64,000 bases of DNA from Alentia gelatinosa (lineage: Eukaryota; Annelida; Polychaeta; Phyllodocida; Polynoidae): NCBI GenBank assembly GCA_950022655.1, contig OX465581.1, positions 106,437,125 to 106,501,124 of the forward strand, written 5' to 3'. Positions 1 to 19,173 of this stretch are shown here, piece after piece (within the stretch, counting starts at the first letter, position 1; each line of letters begins with the position of its first letter). The position numbers and the translations under genes are program-made. The notes under the pieces are model-generated. The model saw only the letters and a program-made list of their open reading frames with translations. It searched no databases and was not told where the DNA came from.

Positions 1-1
1 A

Positions 2-3000
2 CTGGTGGCAATGTTCTCCATGCTCGTCTTCGCATTTGACATCCTCATACCATGGGAACTAGAAGTTAGAGTGAGTATTTCTTTCCATTTTTATATCACA
101 ATCCTTTTTATTTGAGGTTATAGAATATGATATATATTTTATCCCCTGACCATTTCCTTGAACAGATAAGAGTTATTTCTGTACTTTGATGGACTGCTGT
201 CCTGCAGTATCCTACCGCTTGAATGATAAAGCCTTACACCCGTGACGTTATTGACTACGATTGTCATATGAACTGTTATTGATGTGCTGCATCCAGGTGA
301 TGCGCTACCGGTTCTAGACAACTGTACCAACCAGTTAAATATATAGTCGCAAATCCATTCGTTGGAATTATGATTGTGTATAAGTTAGTTGGAAGCTATG
401 ATTTGTCTGTATCCCATTGGGAGTTGCCCGTGTATTCACGCTGCTAATGCATCATCCCGGATAGTATCAAAGTTGATACTGTCGGTCGAACGGCTGCGAC
501 AGTCAAACGGATGTCAATTCTCATTTTTAGTATTTCTTATGGCATTTGAGGAATTTCTGCTGTAGTTGAACTTTTCTACGCTTAACAGGTATAATCAAAA
601 AGGGTGTAGTGTTTTAGACCACATCACTTTGAGCACCACTGGGGCATCGCTGTGAAAACGTATCCTAGTATATTGTCTCAATTGCTTAGACTTCCAGCAC
701 ATGGGATGGGCAATTATGAAGTCAACACATGGATCTCAACATCCTCTAGACCATTTTGGTCTTCTGAGTTAAAAGCTATACCTACTTCACTGGAGAGATT
801 CTTAAGTGTTATAGTATAAAAATTAACCTTGGAGCGATCCCTCAACAGGTTGGTAACCTGTCCCACATATTGCATGCCACATCTTGGCATACAATGATAC
901 AGGAGACTGGGTTGGTGCCTCTGCAATTGCAACATCATTTCCTACTGTAATGAAATCATGCCAGTTCCCCTTTTTGTACTTTTTTTTAATTTGTGTCTTA
1001 ATAATGTGAAGGCTTCAGCTTTCGCCGGTATAAGTGCCCTCACAGTAATTTTGTACACTCACTGTTTTCTTGGTTTTCAATTTCGATATGAGTGTGTTCA
1101 TCAGTTGACGATAATATCTTACATTTCATGACAGAATAAAGGTGATGCTGACGCTAGTTTCTACGAAAAGCGTGTCTGGCCACCTTACATCACAGGGGTG
1201 GCCATAGGGCTCCTCCAGTATCCCCTGGTTGTAGGGGCGCAGCAGACGCTAGGGGGCAGCACCTCTTACCAGACGGCCATATCTCAGCTGTTCGTTGGAC
1301 CACTGAGAAGACTGGCACCACACACGCCTAGACAAAAGTGGGGATTTCGTAATTGGTGGCAGGTTCGTATCTTCATCTACAAGTATGTGTAGGGCGGACG
1401 GCAAAGAATCTGTCAGTTAATATTTTACAATTCCTGTTGAGTTGAAGCAGAAATATTAGATACCACATAGACTCTTCGAGCTACCGATTTTGTGAGTACT
1501 GAACGGGAAACCTATATAGAACACATCCTACACATATTATTGGCATTGTATCGCTTAATTAATCGAAATATGAATAAAACTGTACATAATTAATTCAATT
1601 AGTTTCCCTGCGAAATCATTTGTTACCGATAAGTATCCAAGTCAGTCACTCTCCCTGTAGTATGGGCGTATATGCATTATCCAAGTTGTCGAAAACATTT
1701 AATATTCTTTTAGGTATTTTACGTGGGAGGTGTTGCATTCGGTGCTTTCATGTCGGCGCAAATGTCGGACAGCTTCGCGACAGTTCGCGGTGTTCCCATC
1801 AACCACGCACTCTGGGGAGGAGCACTCTTGACCTTTGGGGCACATCTTGGAGGAGGAGGAGTGTAGTGAGTATCCAATATGACCTCGATATCTTTTCCAG
1901 TTGTTCATGATTTTCTAACCGGGTATTCATCCAATGTGTATTCTGACCGAAGTTTCCTAAAACATGAGTTTTAAACCTAACACTATTTGTGGTTTCTAAA
2001 ATAAACCCCGGAAAATTCTAACATACGGCAATGGTCAGAGCTTTACTGATATCCACGTTTCCCATGCTTAATTTGTAGGCTATATAGTGTAGAATCTTAC
2101 TTTGATGTTATGAACTATAAGGATAGTTATTTCAGAGCAAGCATTTACTATCACCAGGGTTCATATATGTCAGGGAAAAGTCGGGGAATTTGGATATAAA
2201 GTCAGTGAATTTGGGTACTGGGAAAATTCAGGTAATTTTTACATTTCATGAAATGTTATAAAGTGCATCTCATGTCTATGGCGGTCTTCTTGCAGTTAAC
2301 TGCACAATCTCTAACAGAATCATTATGCATATCATCTAAAACATGCACGTGTATAATTTGAGATTTCTATATTTTGCTTTGAAACATCAACCCGTTGTGG
2401 CTGGGTGATGCCTTTAGGCATTTTTCAAAATCATGGTTTTTTTATGTAATGAAATAGCAATTAGTGGATCAATTAACATGAAATGTTCACAGAATGTAGA
2501 TATCACGTATAATACCCACACGCATCTGGTGCAATACGGTTTATGTGTCATTTAGTTATGCCTTTGGTCAGAGGAAAAAAATCATAGTTTGGTCAGGGAA
2601 AAATCATTGAAAAGGTCAGGGAATTTCAATCGGGTCTTCTATATGAACCATGATCATAGGACAATGTATGAGAAAGCATACCTGGAAACCCGAAACAAAT
2701 TGCTGAAAGTAGAAGAAAAGGTATGTAAGAGTCTGTCTGTTGAGTGTGAGTTGCGTTGTGAACTCTGGTGTCGAGTAATCTCGCTCTACCGCTGCCGTCG
2801 GTATCGAGCAGCGGAGGTGGCGCCCCCTGGAGCCACTGAATATAGCTGCATCACCTTGCGGTAATGTCAACAGAGAAAATATGCATAGAAACCAGCAAGA
2901 TTCTGCTGATGATAAAGCACTCTTATTATTATGGCAAGATGAAAATCTCTAATTTACCAAAAAGAATGTAACTGAAATTTGATGACACTAAGAACATTTA

Positions 3001-3442
3001 TATACACTCAGGATGATTTTTTTTTAAAGGAAATGTTACTATTATTTTAACCTGCCAGTAAAAGAGACTCCCACCGTGTCTGATTCAACGCTGTTAAGTG
3101 TTAAAAAACTCCCAGCCAGATGGTTTACCATAGGTTTTTACTATAAGAAAAAGCGATCACAATGTAGGCATTAAGTATTTGGACCTGTCGTCGACGTTTC
3201 GGTTATAAATAACCTTCTGCAGGAATCAGTCTTTCAATCTTATAATTACCTAAGGGTTTTAAACTGTACGTACTGAAACTGGTCGCCAATATGAATGTGT
3301 GCGTTGTTCTTTTCACAGTGAGCACGGCGTGACGGGCATGGGGCTGCTGTCCATCCTCTCCTTCATCATGATGGCCGGCACGTTCTGCGGCTCCATCTGC
3401 ACGGCTGTCATCATGCGGCGTTACCGGGTTCTCGCCCCGTAA
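2..3442 (+). CDS. YeeE/YedE-family (sulfur-transport domain) membrane protein, 3' part
   Basis: Four exons are visible: 2-70, 1135-1362, 1714-1865 and 3319-3442 (stop TAA at 3440-3442). They join in phase to give the last 190 residues; the 5' end lies outside the window. The peptide is hydrophobic and glycine-rich. The segment encoded at 1714-1865 (VGGVAFGAFMSAQ, then GVPINHALWGGALLTFGA) followed by GVTGMGLLSILSF and a last small-residue helix matches the C-terminal repeat of the YeeE/YedE family, known in bacteria for thiosulfate or sulfur-compound uptake. The third exon ends at a perfect GTGAGT donor at 1866, and the TA|T junction makes a tyrosine. Oddity: the family's usual GGCTSGHG signature reads GGGVYEHG here, so the conserved cysteine is missing. 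Transport of a sulfur compound is inference from family; substrate unknown. The family call is fairly sure, the exon ends quite sure. Confidence 0.75.
71..1134 (+). other. intron of the YeeE/YedE gene with a retroelement relic
   Basis: The intron runs from a GTGAGT donor at 71 to an ACAG acceptor at 1131-1134. Apart from a minus-strand Penelope-like endonuclease relic at about 560-960, I see nothing with a recognisable function. Confidence 0.7.
560..960 (-). mobile_element. Penelope-like element fragment, GIY-YIG endonuclease region, decayed
   Basis: The minus strand between about 938 and 714 reads CMPRCGMQYVGQ, then LRDRSKV, LSSEVG and FNSEDQNGLEDVEIHVL. This is the GIY-YIG endonuclease block of Penelope-like elements, where C..CG.QYVGQT is followed by a basic helix and a .HFN...H segment; the same block is intact in the copy at 58658-60536. 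Downstream on the minus strand (about 713-560) the similarity goes on in shifted frames (a PVVLKV-like piece resembling the usual APLGLNV end). No reverse transcriptase part is recognisable, so this is a short dead fragment lying antisense in the intron. Confidence 0.75.
1866..3318 (+). other. last intron of the YeeE/YedE gene
   Basis: The intron goes from a GTGAGT donor (1866) to a TTTCACAG acceptor (3311-3318). It holds several degenerate copies of a GTCAGGGAAAA/TCAGGGAATTT motif between about 2167 and 2630, and at 3175-3240 a stretch whose reverse complement resembles the terminal region of Penelope-like elements. No coding exon is recognisable. Confidence 0.6.
2165..2640. repeat. dispersed repeat with recurring TCAGGGAA motifs
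   Basis: Short motifs of the type GTCAGGGAAAA and GTCAGGGAATTT recur near 2169-2230 and 2573-2632, separated by AT-rich sequence. Similar GGTCAGGGAAAAATCC wording occurs at 32704 inside the inverted-repeat element there, so this is probably a degraded relative or piece of that element. Borders and class are not resolved. Confidence 0.35.
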
Positions 3443-3910
3443 CCCCTCCGGCCACTGTCCGTCTCAACCCCCGTCACGAACGCCCCCGCGCTACCGCCCC
3501 CACCTCCATCTGCCCCTCGATGTAGAATCACGCCCGTGCCATTCATCTGATCAGTTGCTGAGTTAGTGATACTTCTAAAGCTCTCTTCTTTGTTCATAGG
3601 GTTGTAATTTTTGAGGTATGCGTGTTCAAACGGCAGTTTCTAGTCAGTTAGGTTTTATAAGTTATGTATTATTACACGTGATCTAGTGTTAGGTATATAG
3701 GTTTGTTTTAGAGCAGAATATTCAGTGTATAGACAAGGTAGTGATATTTTGTTTGTCCGTGTAAGTTGTTGATATATAGCATTAATGGGTGTCTTGGGGC
3801 GGCTTTTTGTTACTTCTAGCCGCTGGCACGCTATGTTAGGGATGAAAACATATCCTGCCTTGACCAGAGTCCCTTGCCTAATTTGCCATTAGAATACCAC
3901 TGAAAATAAA
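3443..3910 (+). other. 3' untranslated region of the YeeE/YedE gene
   Basis: The stop codon at 3440-3442 is followed by a C-rich stretch and then AT-rich sequence. The first AATAAA polyadenylation hexamer lies at 3905-3910, giving a 3' UTR of about 480 bases if used. The end is inferred. Confidence 0.45.
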
Positions 3911-6900
3911 ATGTAAAGCATTCCTCACAGACTACATGTTTGTGCAACGTTCCTATACATGTTTGTATATTGTTACTGTTTGAAGAGTAACTCCCATTGA
4001 ATAATATCAAATGCCCTGTTTTGACGTTTACAGACCACTATATATTGTCAGAATTGTGGAATCAAAGATGCTACTGATTAGTATTAAATGTATAGCCGGG
4101 GATCAATACATAGCATTAGAGGCTGTCTTTTTTGAGACCTTCACTTTTTATCCAGTGTCAGTGATTTTTGGTTTAGACGTGGCATTTTTCCACAGCATCT
4201 TAAAACACCTGATGAGAACAATACTCGATTTGCAATCTCTCGTTTCATATTGTAAGCCTGGGTATTGAGTGTATTAGGCTCTATGCGATGTTTTAATGAT
4301 GTTTCAAGTTGATGACAGAAACTCGCAGGATAAAAGGAACGATATGTATGTTTAATATGTGAGAAAAAATGTCTTTTTCCGAGGAAAAAAATTAATATGT
4401 TCATTATAATCGCAGACTATATTTGGTAGTTTTTTAGATGAACCAAGTGCAAGGTCTGTTTCTCATTAATGCGGTTAGGTCACAAAGCGATTATATTATT
4501 TCAGTTTAATGTAAGCAGTAGGTAAATTCATATTTTGTAATATTGAAATTACCTGCCAGTTAGAAATAACATTCATGGTAATGTAGCAGGGCTGAACCAT
4601 GATGGGGATTTTAAAAATTATTCAAAGTCAGTATTTATGGCAATAAATAGTTCTAGGTTATACATATTTCCAATAATCAAATTCTTCATTTGAAATATAA
4701 ATCATATATTTGTTGGCAGCTACTAATAGAAATAAACACAATGTCATTATTATAATTATCGGAGTTAACCCTAGGCCATATCTGCCATTATATAGGTCTG
4801 CCAGGAAAATGGTTGATGTATCACTGCACTAGCTGGTTGTACCTAGTAGCGACTGAAGAGTTCCATTGCTTTTGATAATAATCCATTAAAATAAATAAAA
4901 CTTGATATGTGAAGCTTGGAGCTACTAAAAGTAACAAATGAATAAAAAAAACGAAGTCACGTTAGGGATGACTGTACAAACATCGACAATATTTGAACCG
5001 ATGGAGTAGCAATCGTGTTATGAAGTGATTAAATGGCCGTTTCTGATCGGTTGGTATCCGGTGCAGGTAAGTCACGGAACGCATCACTAAATAGTACAAG
5101 AGGTACCAAAATACATTATGCATGCTTACAACTGCAGGCAGTCTTTGCGAGAAACCCAGCGTAGTTGTGACCTGTTTTCAGGATTGGACTGATGACTACT
5201 ATGCCAAAACCAAGCCCGTTTGTATATGTTTCTCTTTTCAAAACTGAGGCAATGTTACCTGACTACAATATTTATAAGGGGATTTCAGTAGGTTGTTTAT
5301 TGCATGAACATTAGAAGTGGTTCATTAATAACACTGATAGTATAGCCTATCTGTATTTATTGGTTTCCTATAAAACAGGGTATTTTATGGCTAGTTTGTG
5401 TTGCCATGATTCATTTCTTGTAAAGGATATTGTTTAGCTTTCATTATTAAGATTTACAACGAAAAAAAGGCAAATTTGAATTACACGAAAGCTTTGAAAA
5501 AAAATCACCATCCTACTGTTTTTCCAAGCAATAACATATATCTTCCGACTTTCGGTTTGAAAATTATAAGATACATTCCCTTGGTGTAATGTACTTCAAA
5601 GTGGACTAGTCTTTTTTTAGAGTTGATGAAATCTGAAAAGTCTGCATGTGTAAGAAATAAGTTAAATAAAAGCTTTGAAATGTGCCAATTATTTGTGACA
5701 ATAAGTATATGTTCCTGCTGTAACCACGTACGTAGAATGGGTGTAAGCCCCATTCTAACCAGGGAGGACCAAATTTTCCTCCTCTCAGTGTCATTTTTCG
5801 TTCTTCTTCAAGTACAAGGGGTTTTCTAAATGTAATGACTCGGATCTTGTATCAAGTCAGATATTTGTTATAATAGTTTCTGTGAGGCCTTTATTCTCAA
5901 TTGAAATAGATTGACCCACTTTTTAACTTGGCCTGTCCGCTTAGTTTTTCAAAGGGAGACTGAATAGCACATGTTCTTGTATAATAGTGTCAAATTTGAG
6001 AGATGAATGGACAAACCAATATTTATGAATGAACTTTTAAAAGCACATATGCCACGTCCTATCTAAATATATCTATGACTTAAGTTATATACACACTATT
6101 AGCACTCTAGCTAATATTTCTGCTAGTATAGACATCTTTCGTGTAACTTTAGATACTCAACGAGCTCCTTTGTTCTACAATAAGAATACACCAATATCTA
6201 TTTGGACTGGAATCCAGTGTAACCTCTGTATGCTCTACTGACGCTACCCGGTGATCATTTTCAGCAGATCATCCCAACTATCCATCATAACATAGTACCA
6301 TGTAAGTCAAATAACTTAAATTCTTTCTCGTTTATACCCTCTCACGGAGTTTTATAGGCTGATGGTTTTCCCACTGCACGTTGTCTGAATTTTCAGCTAA
6401 TGAGAAACTGTAAAAATGGTCAGTTGATCAGAATCACAATAGAGGTCATGTTCTGTTTTAAATATATTAATCTTAAAACTAGGGATGTCAGAGTTCAGAG
6501 AAATCCTTGAAACCATTTTTTTTAAAATAATAAAACACCGAAATTTTATCCTCGGTATTCAAAAGCCTTCATAGAACCTGTGTATGTCAACCCCAAATAA
6601 CTTTTAGAATCCCCTATACCTGGCTTCTTTGTAAATGTATTATTACTTCCATGATCTTCAGGGATTTCCCTGAAAAGCTGTCGATAGATAATGCATGGGT
6701 GAGAACCCCTGAAATCGTTGGGCTGTTCCCATACAAACCACTTCGAATACATAGCTTAGAACAGGAACCAGCTTCGTACTACAATCTCCCATGTAGATAT
6801 CTATATCAGATCAACAGGACAAAAGCTCGGGTTTTGCTTAGAGAGCACAGACTATATTGGGGTAGGGGTTCAAAAACTGAAAACGATAACCTGAAAGATG

Positions 6901-9839
6901 GCGAGATATTTGTGACCCAATTTGTCATAGTAGACCCTATGTCGCACTGAGCTGTAGAAATGGGGTCTGAAGGGCAAAACCTGTATTTTAGCGAATTTGA
7001 GTTTCTGACATTTCTTTCATTTGTAATGAAGTTAAAGACATATTATAGCATTTTGAGGGATTTAAAGAAGTCCTACATGGCTGTTTTAAAAGCTAATTAA
7101 AAACCTGTGATTTCAGACATAAGTTCCACTATGATAAATAGAGTCACATTGTGCAATTCTGGCAAGTTTTGCTCTCGGTTGATGCCAAGAATTAACTTTG
7201 AGGGGGTTTCAGGGTTCAGTCAATGTAACAAAAGTCATATTACTATACATCGAACTTTATTTAAAGAAACAGCAATACAGTTTGCACATAGGCCCTGTAA
7301 AATGGTGCAAAACCTAACCTAAAAGTAGGCGTTTCAAATCATTACGACGAATGCTCCCAAACCTTAACTTATATTCAGAAGATTGAAATAAAAATATTTT
7401 AAAGGATTTGACATACATCGTGTGTCAAACTAGATATTACCCTGACTTAAATACTGGCGACTTTGACTATCTAAACCTATACTGGAATAATTAATGAAAA
7501 AAATAATACCAGCATAACCCACAAATGAAGCCCTTATAATAGATCATAATGCCAACAGCACCATGGCAATAATAATTGACTGGCAACTGGACTGAAATGA
7601 AATCTTACTTTAAGACATGGGCATATGGAAAAGACTAGAAACATTGTCACCTAAAGCAGTGGAATTCAATATGCATCACCATTATCATGCAGGGTTGGTA
7701 ACTCAATAACGCGATTGAGAACTATGTGGAAATGAACACGGAAATCACCTATCATCTACTTCACCTCTGGGCAAGATATATTTGGACTATCATTACATTC
7801 AACAGCACGCTAAATCGCCATACAGAGAGCCTAAGGATTAGGCTGGACTATGAATTTCAACATGTTCTTGTATATTCAAGCTGCCAAACAGGAGTTTCTT
7901 ACTCGTATTATTTATCTGATTTTCTCATATCAGGTACATTTTCCTGAACCGATTTGGAATGAAGTAGGATATTTGATGCCCGGTCGGGCATCACTCTTGG
8001 GTCAGTGATTCGCTCAATCGGATAGAATCCCCTTTAGCTGAACGAAAATGTAAATATGTTGAAAAAGTGTAAAGAAGGTACATCGCTGACGGTAAAATCG
8101 AAACTTTCCATTATTGCACTCTTCTTTTTGTTGGCTGTGAAGGACATTGCTGTTCCACACATGGTCTTTTTATCTTCAAAAATTATTCAACCAAAAATGC
8201 CACTCATAAACACATGGAATGTAATTTTTAGCCTTTCATGTTAGCTTAAAGGTATTTTTATTTTATTTACTCCATTTTGAAATCTTACTAACCACAAAAC
8301 ATTACTCTATAATGGCAGCCATGACGTTCTGTACATTTTGATAGGGTTTTATTTCAATATACCTTTTGAATTATGTCTAATTAAGTTAATCACATCTAAG
8401 ATATTCTAGTATTACTGGTTACAAACTGATCAGCTAGACAGTTGATAAAATCTGTTGTCACGCTTCTGATAACCCTTTTCACACACACAATGACAAAAAC
8501 AAACATCTTTATTCCAATAGGTGTCGGATCTTTCATACTGAGCAGCCGAACATTCTACCTAAACTGAAGTGTTTTGTCAACTAGACCATTCCTCTCTTCA
8601 TCTGACAAATTTTGATGTGTTGACGTGGGTGTTTTTCCCTAAGTTTAACCTTCCGCGATGCAGGACACCTTGGCGTACTAACTAGTCGTGTAACGTTAGC
8701 TGTCAGAGGGATCAGTTTTAGTTGAATGCTTTAGTGCCAATATACCTCTGCTACTACTTAGGTTTCCAATCTCACAAGGTCAGGCACACAGATGTAAATC
8801 AGCTTTTATGGAATGTTAAATCTACCAACCTCCTACATTTCAGCTTTGATGGTTCTTTGCCGAAAGAACTACTTCTCTATAGGATCAATGAATTGACATC
8901 GATGTTCAAATTTAAAGCTCTTACGAATGCAAATGCATGATTATAGGTCTGGAGGGGGTTACTGGCATTTCGACATAGCACCTATGAAGAAACACTCCCC
9001 TTTCACAGGTACATACATTATATAGATATATGTGCCTCTCAAGTATTTTTACGAAATAATCCCATCAAGTGGGCTCTTGACACTTCCCTTTCTTGAATCA
9101 TATATGCATGCCTTTAGCACGAACACTCATACAGACAGCATGGAACCGATTATCAATATCTTTTTGAATTTCATAAAATTATCTATACAAAATAGACGTT
9201 TTACCACAAACGACAAAATCGACACTTCCGTATGATTTTATGAATTAAAAAGAAGAATACATCAAATTCAAATCCCCCTCATTTGTATCAATAACAATTT
9301 TGGTAAATGCATCAATGCACACGGCAAATTGGCGTGTGATCATCTTAAAACTCATCTGACTCCACCTGAACCCATACATAAATGAAACATCTATCCTCAC
9401 ACGGCTACACGGCAGTGTGTAGGGCAACATTCACATGTAAACTAAACAGAAAACAAAGAAGTACACTCCTACGAGTATCTATGACCTAATAATTGCACAA
9501 CAAAAACTGAAGTCATCTTTGGCAGCCCGCGCCTCTGTGAGTGACAGTGTGAGTGGGTGCAGAGGAAGCCCCTGGTTCGGACCTGACTCAACCTCCAGTG
9601 TATGGCCTTGGCTGGTGGACGATATAATAATTCACTCCTTATGACCCGAGGTCTGTTCACACGAACAACCCCAACCAGCGTCGCCCTCCGTCTGTACCTG
9701 TCGCATACAGCGTGCACCTTAAAGTGTCCCGATCTGGAAAGGCAGCGAGCCGACGACCTGATTACGAGCTGCGAGGGTGAAGGAGACTGACGTCCCTTCT
9801 GCGACCTTGACCGGGCCTCCGCTGTGGGTCCCACGTCCA
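3911..9839. other. intergenic stretch without recognisable gene
   Basis: About 5.9 kb of AT-rich DNA between the YeeE/YedE gene and GPATCH2. The open frames are all below 100 codons, have no splice-supported extension and match no family I know. The part next to 9840 should contain the GPATCH2 3' UTR (minus strand), but no clear AATAAA on that strand fixes its end. Confidence 0.5.
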
Positions 9840-16247
<6,408 letters not shown>

Positions 16248-16269
16248 GAGATCTACACTGTTTGGTCAA

Positions 16270-18929
16270 CTGAAAATAAATGTACCAAAAAACGATGGTT
16301 TAAGTAATATCGAAGATATCGAACGCAACCGCAAGATACATTTAAACACTGTCATATGAAGGTAAACAAGACGTAACTGCATTGAAGTCCAAGTAAAGTA
16401 CATGCAGTTGTATACCTAGAAAAGATCCTATGAACTGGATCTCAACGTCTATATAACTGACGCTCGATCTGAGATGTGAATGTATAAATAGCGAATCCGT
16501 CATGTGACCAGCAAAGTCCAGCTTCAGATTGAGCCCAGGACAGAGCACGTTTTGGGCTGTATGACGACTGCCAACACTCCCTCCAGGGAGTAGGTTTGAC
16601 GAGACAAGTCAGACCAAAGTTCATGCCCCAAGTCAATAAATGTAGCTGAAGATAGGCTACCGTCAAGACAAGAAGACATTTTACACCCCCGCGCCCCTGG
16701 AAGCACACATGCATCAATGGCAATAGTTATTCCCTAAGGAGTCTCCATTAGTGTTAATTTATCGCGAATGTGAACTATTGTTGATCGATAAGAGCAAAAA
16801 TCATGATTATATTAACAATTCATTTAGTTGTTATCAATGATAATTTTCCTATGCTACGTTTATAGGAATCTACCGTATTAGACAATATATCAACAACACA
16901 CGTCCATCTAGCTGAGGTTCTGCTCTATTGGGTGGCACATTCACGCTTAATTCTATGCAAACCAAACAGAGGCCAAAATTGTCATTGAATAGTTTTATTC
17001 ATCACTAACTAAATACCCCCCACTGACAATAAAGCAATACTGATAATATTCCAAGGTGGGTTTGAACGACTAGCAAACAGACGACTTCCACCGTTGATTA
17101 ACAAATACCCACTTTATTCATATAACGGGTCAAAGTTCCGATCCTACCTTCATCAGTACCAGGAACGCGATGATAACTTTGGAACGGGTCTTTTATGTCA
17201 ATATTTGATCATCCATATCAGTATTATAATATAGATAATCTATAGACGAGCATATTAGCTAGCTATCTGATATGCTTTAGTCAGCAATTAAAACAAGAAC
17301 TTGACTATAAAGTGCCACCTTACATCATAGCATGTAGATGATATAACTATTAATCATATCTATCATATCAGTCACACAGTGGAGGGTCTGGTCCGTTTCC
17401 CTATGGGTCAGGCTAATAATAAAGTTTGCTGATAGGGTATCTCGTTCGAACCTGTTGCACTCACATTTAGTCAACATATACATGTACTACAGTACTAAAG
17501 CCATAGATACTATCATATAAAGCGGGTGGTTCACTGCCTGGCTGTGAAGCCTATGCCTTCGCACATCTGCCAAACATGCTTTTAGGCCATGCTCCTCTGC
17601 AGCAGATTTGAGGGGCGATTATTTGGTCGCCGGTTGATCGGTTTTAACATTATACCAATCTGTGGAATTTGAACCTCTGTTATGAAAAATGTAAGTGAGT
17701 CTTCAATACAAAATTCTAGGGAGAGAGAAATACAAATCTGAAGCATCAGATTCAAAAACAACATATTGATGAGAGTATGTATACTGATGAACCACTTTAA
17801 ATATGGCATTTGGGCAACGTGCATGATGTAATTACGATACTGTTGATCTTAAAATCCGTTTTTGATACCACTTAATTACCACTGGATTTTTCTCACCCCT
17901 TTCAATGACATTAAATAGCATCATAATATCAGAATAATTCAAATTACTTGGCAAATCCACGTTTTCGAAAAGTCGGAAATATGACTTTGTCAACCAATCC
18001 CGATGAAAATAACGGTTAGTTTTAGGTAAATAAGCTTGTAATTTGGTAATTAATATGTGCTGATTCTGTTAGAATCGAACATTTGGTTCGAAAACGGCGA
18101 AAGATCGTCAGGTATCGGACCCGCAAAATGCCATTCTCTATCTTATAAGCTTGGAGGCCACTGATCTGCTGTTATACCGCTTATTTTAATATTGCCGTTG
18201 GAGATACAATTCCATTTTTATTGCATGTCGACAAAATAAAGTTATCTTAACTTGTTTAGATCTGACTTTACTTTAGGCGTTTGGCTAGTTACCATCTAGA
18301 TCTAACCTGTTGGTGCAGCGCAGGTGAAACACCTACACTGCAGCTACATCACATCAAGGATAGGATGATTCGTACACTAACTTACTGAGTAAGTGTAAAT
18401 GCTTTTCGCGTGGGTCTCTCGGAATTTTCTTAAATCACCTTCCACGATTGCGGCGACAAGACTATAGTACCAATAGTATATTTTTCTTTTACAAACATAG
18501 ACGTGATTCGAAATTATATTTAGAAAATTCTTTAGCCCAGGGGAAAGCTCGCGAAGCAACACCCTATCAAATAACATCAAACTTTCAAAGAAATGACAAT
18601 GACCGAAATTGGACAATAATTTGGTTGTGTTTGCAGTAACATATCTATATCGACCACATTCATCCGTGTGACATGTTATCAGTCCATGTTGTGTAATACC
18701 AACGGCAACAAAGACAAATATCCATATATCGCTTACAGAAAGCGAATTCGAAGCACATATATGTCACAATTTGGGCCACCGAATACCTTTTGTGACAGCT
18801 AGTAGGCCTAGTCCTCTCTTACATGCTGAGTGTGAGCGATCAGCTGTCTGAGTGTGAGCGTTAATCAACGTGTGTTTACAGAGAATTTTCGGAGAGATAA
18901 CATTAAAAATACTAACCTGATGAATCTCT
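16270..18929 (-). other. probable GPATCH2 5' UTR intron
   Basis: If the acceptor at 16270-16272 is used, the intron extends to a donor CAG|GTTAGT at 18917/18916 on the minus strand, with a non-coding first exon from about 18917 towards 19000. This donor is a guess from sequence. The stretch contains a Penelope-terminus-like piece around 17090-17180; otherwise I see nothing definable. Confidence 0.35.
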
Positions 18930-19173
18930 AGGAGTTTATCGTAATTTTTGTATTATCCATTGATTTAAGGTATGGAGAGTAACAGGTCAAAACCGAGGTA
19001 GATTGAAACACCTTCGCCCGACAAGTCGGCTGGGACCTGGCCGCCATATTTGTTTTGACCAAGCACCTCGCTCTTTTCGCGAGATCACGTGACCCAATGA
19101 CCGCCCAACGAGCACCTGCTGTTCAATCAACACAACAAGGGTGCAGAAGGCAGTAGTTTGTGAGACCGTCAAC
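18930..19173. promoter_or_regulatory. shared head-to-head promoter (GPATCH2 and 119-aa protein gene)
   Basis: The two genes diverge from this short interval. It is GC-richer than its surroundings and carries GGCCGCCATATT at 19039-19050 (YY1-type element, minus orientation AATATGGCGGCC) and the palindromic E-box TCACGTGAC at 19085-19093. No TATA box is placed for either gene. The transcription starts are inferred. Confidence 0.5.
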
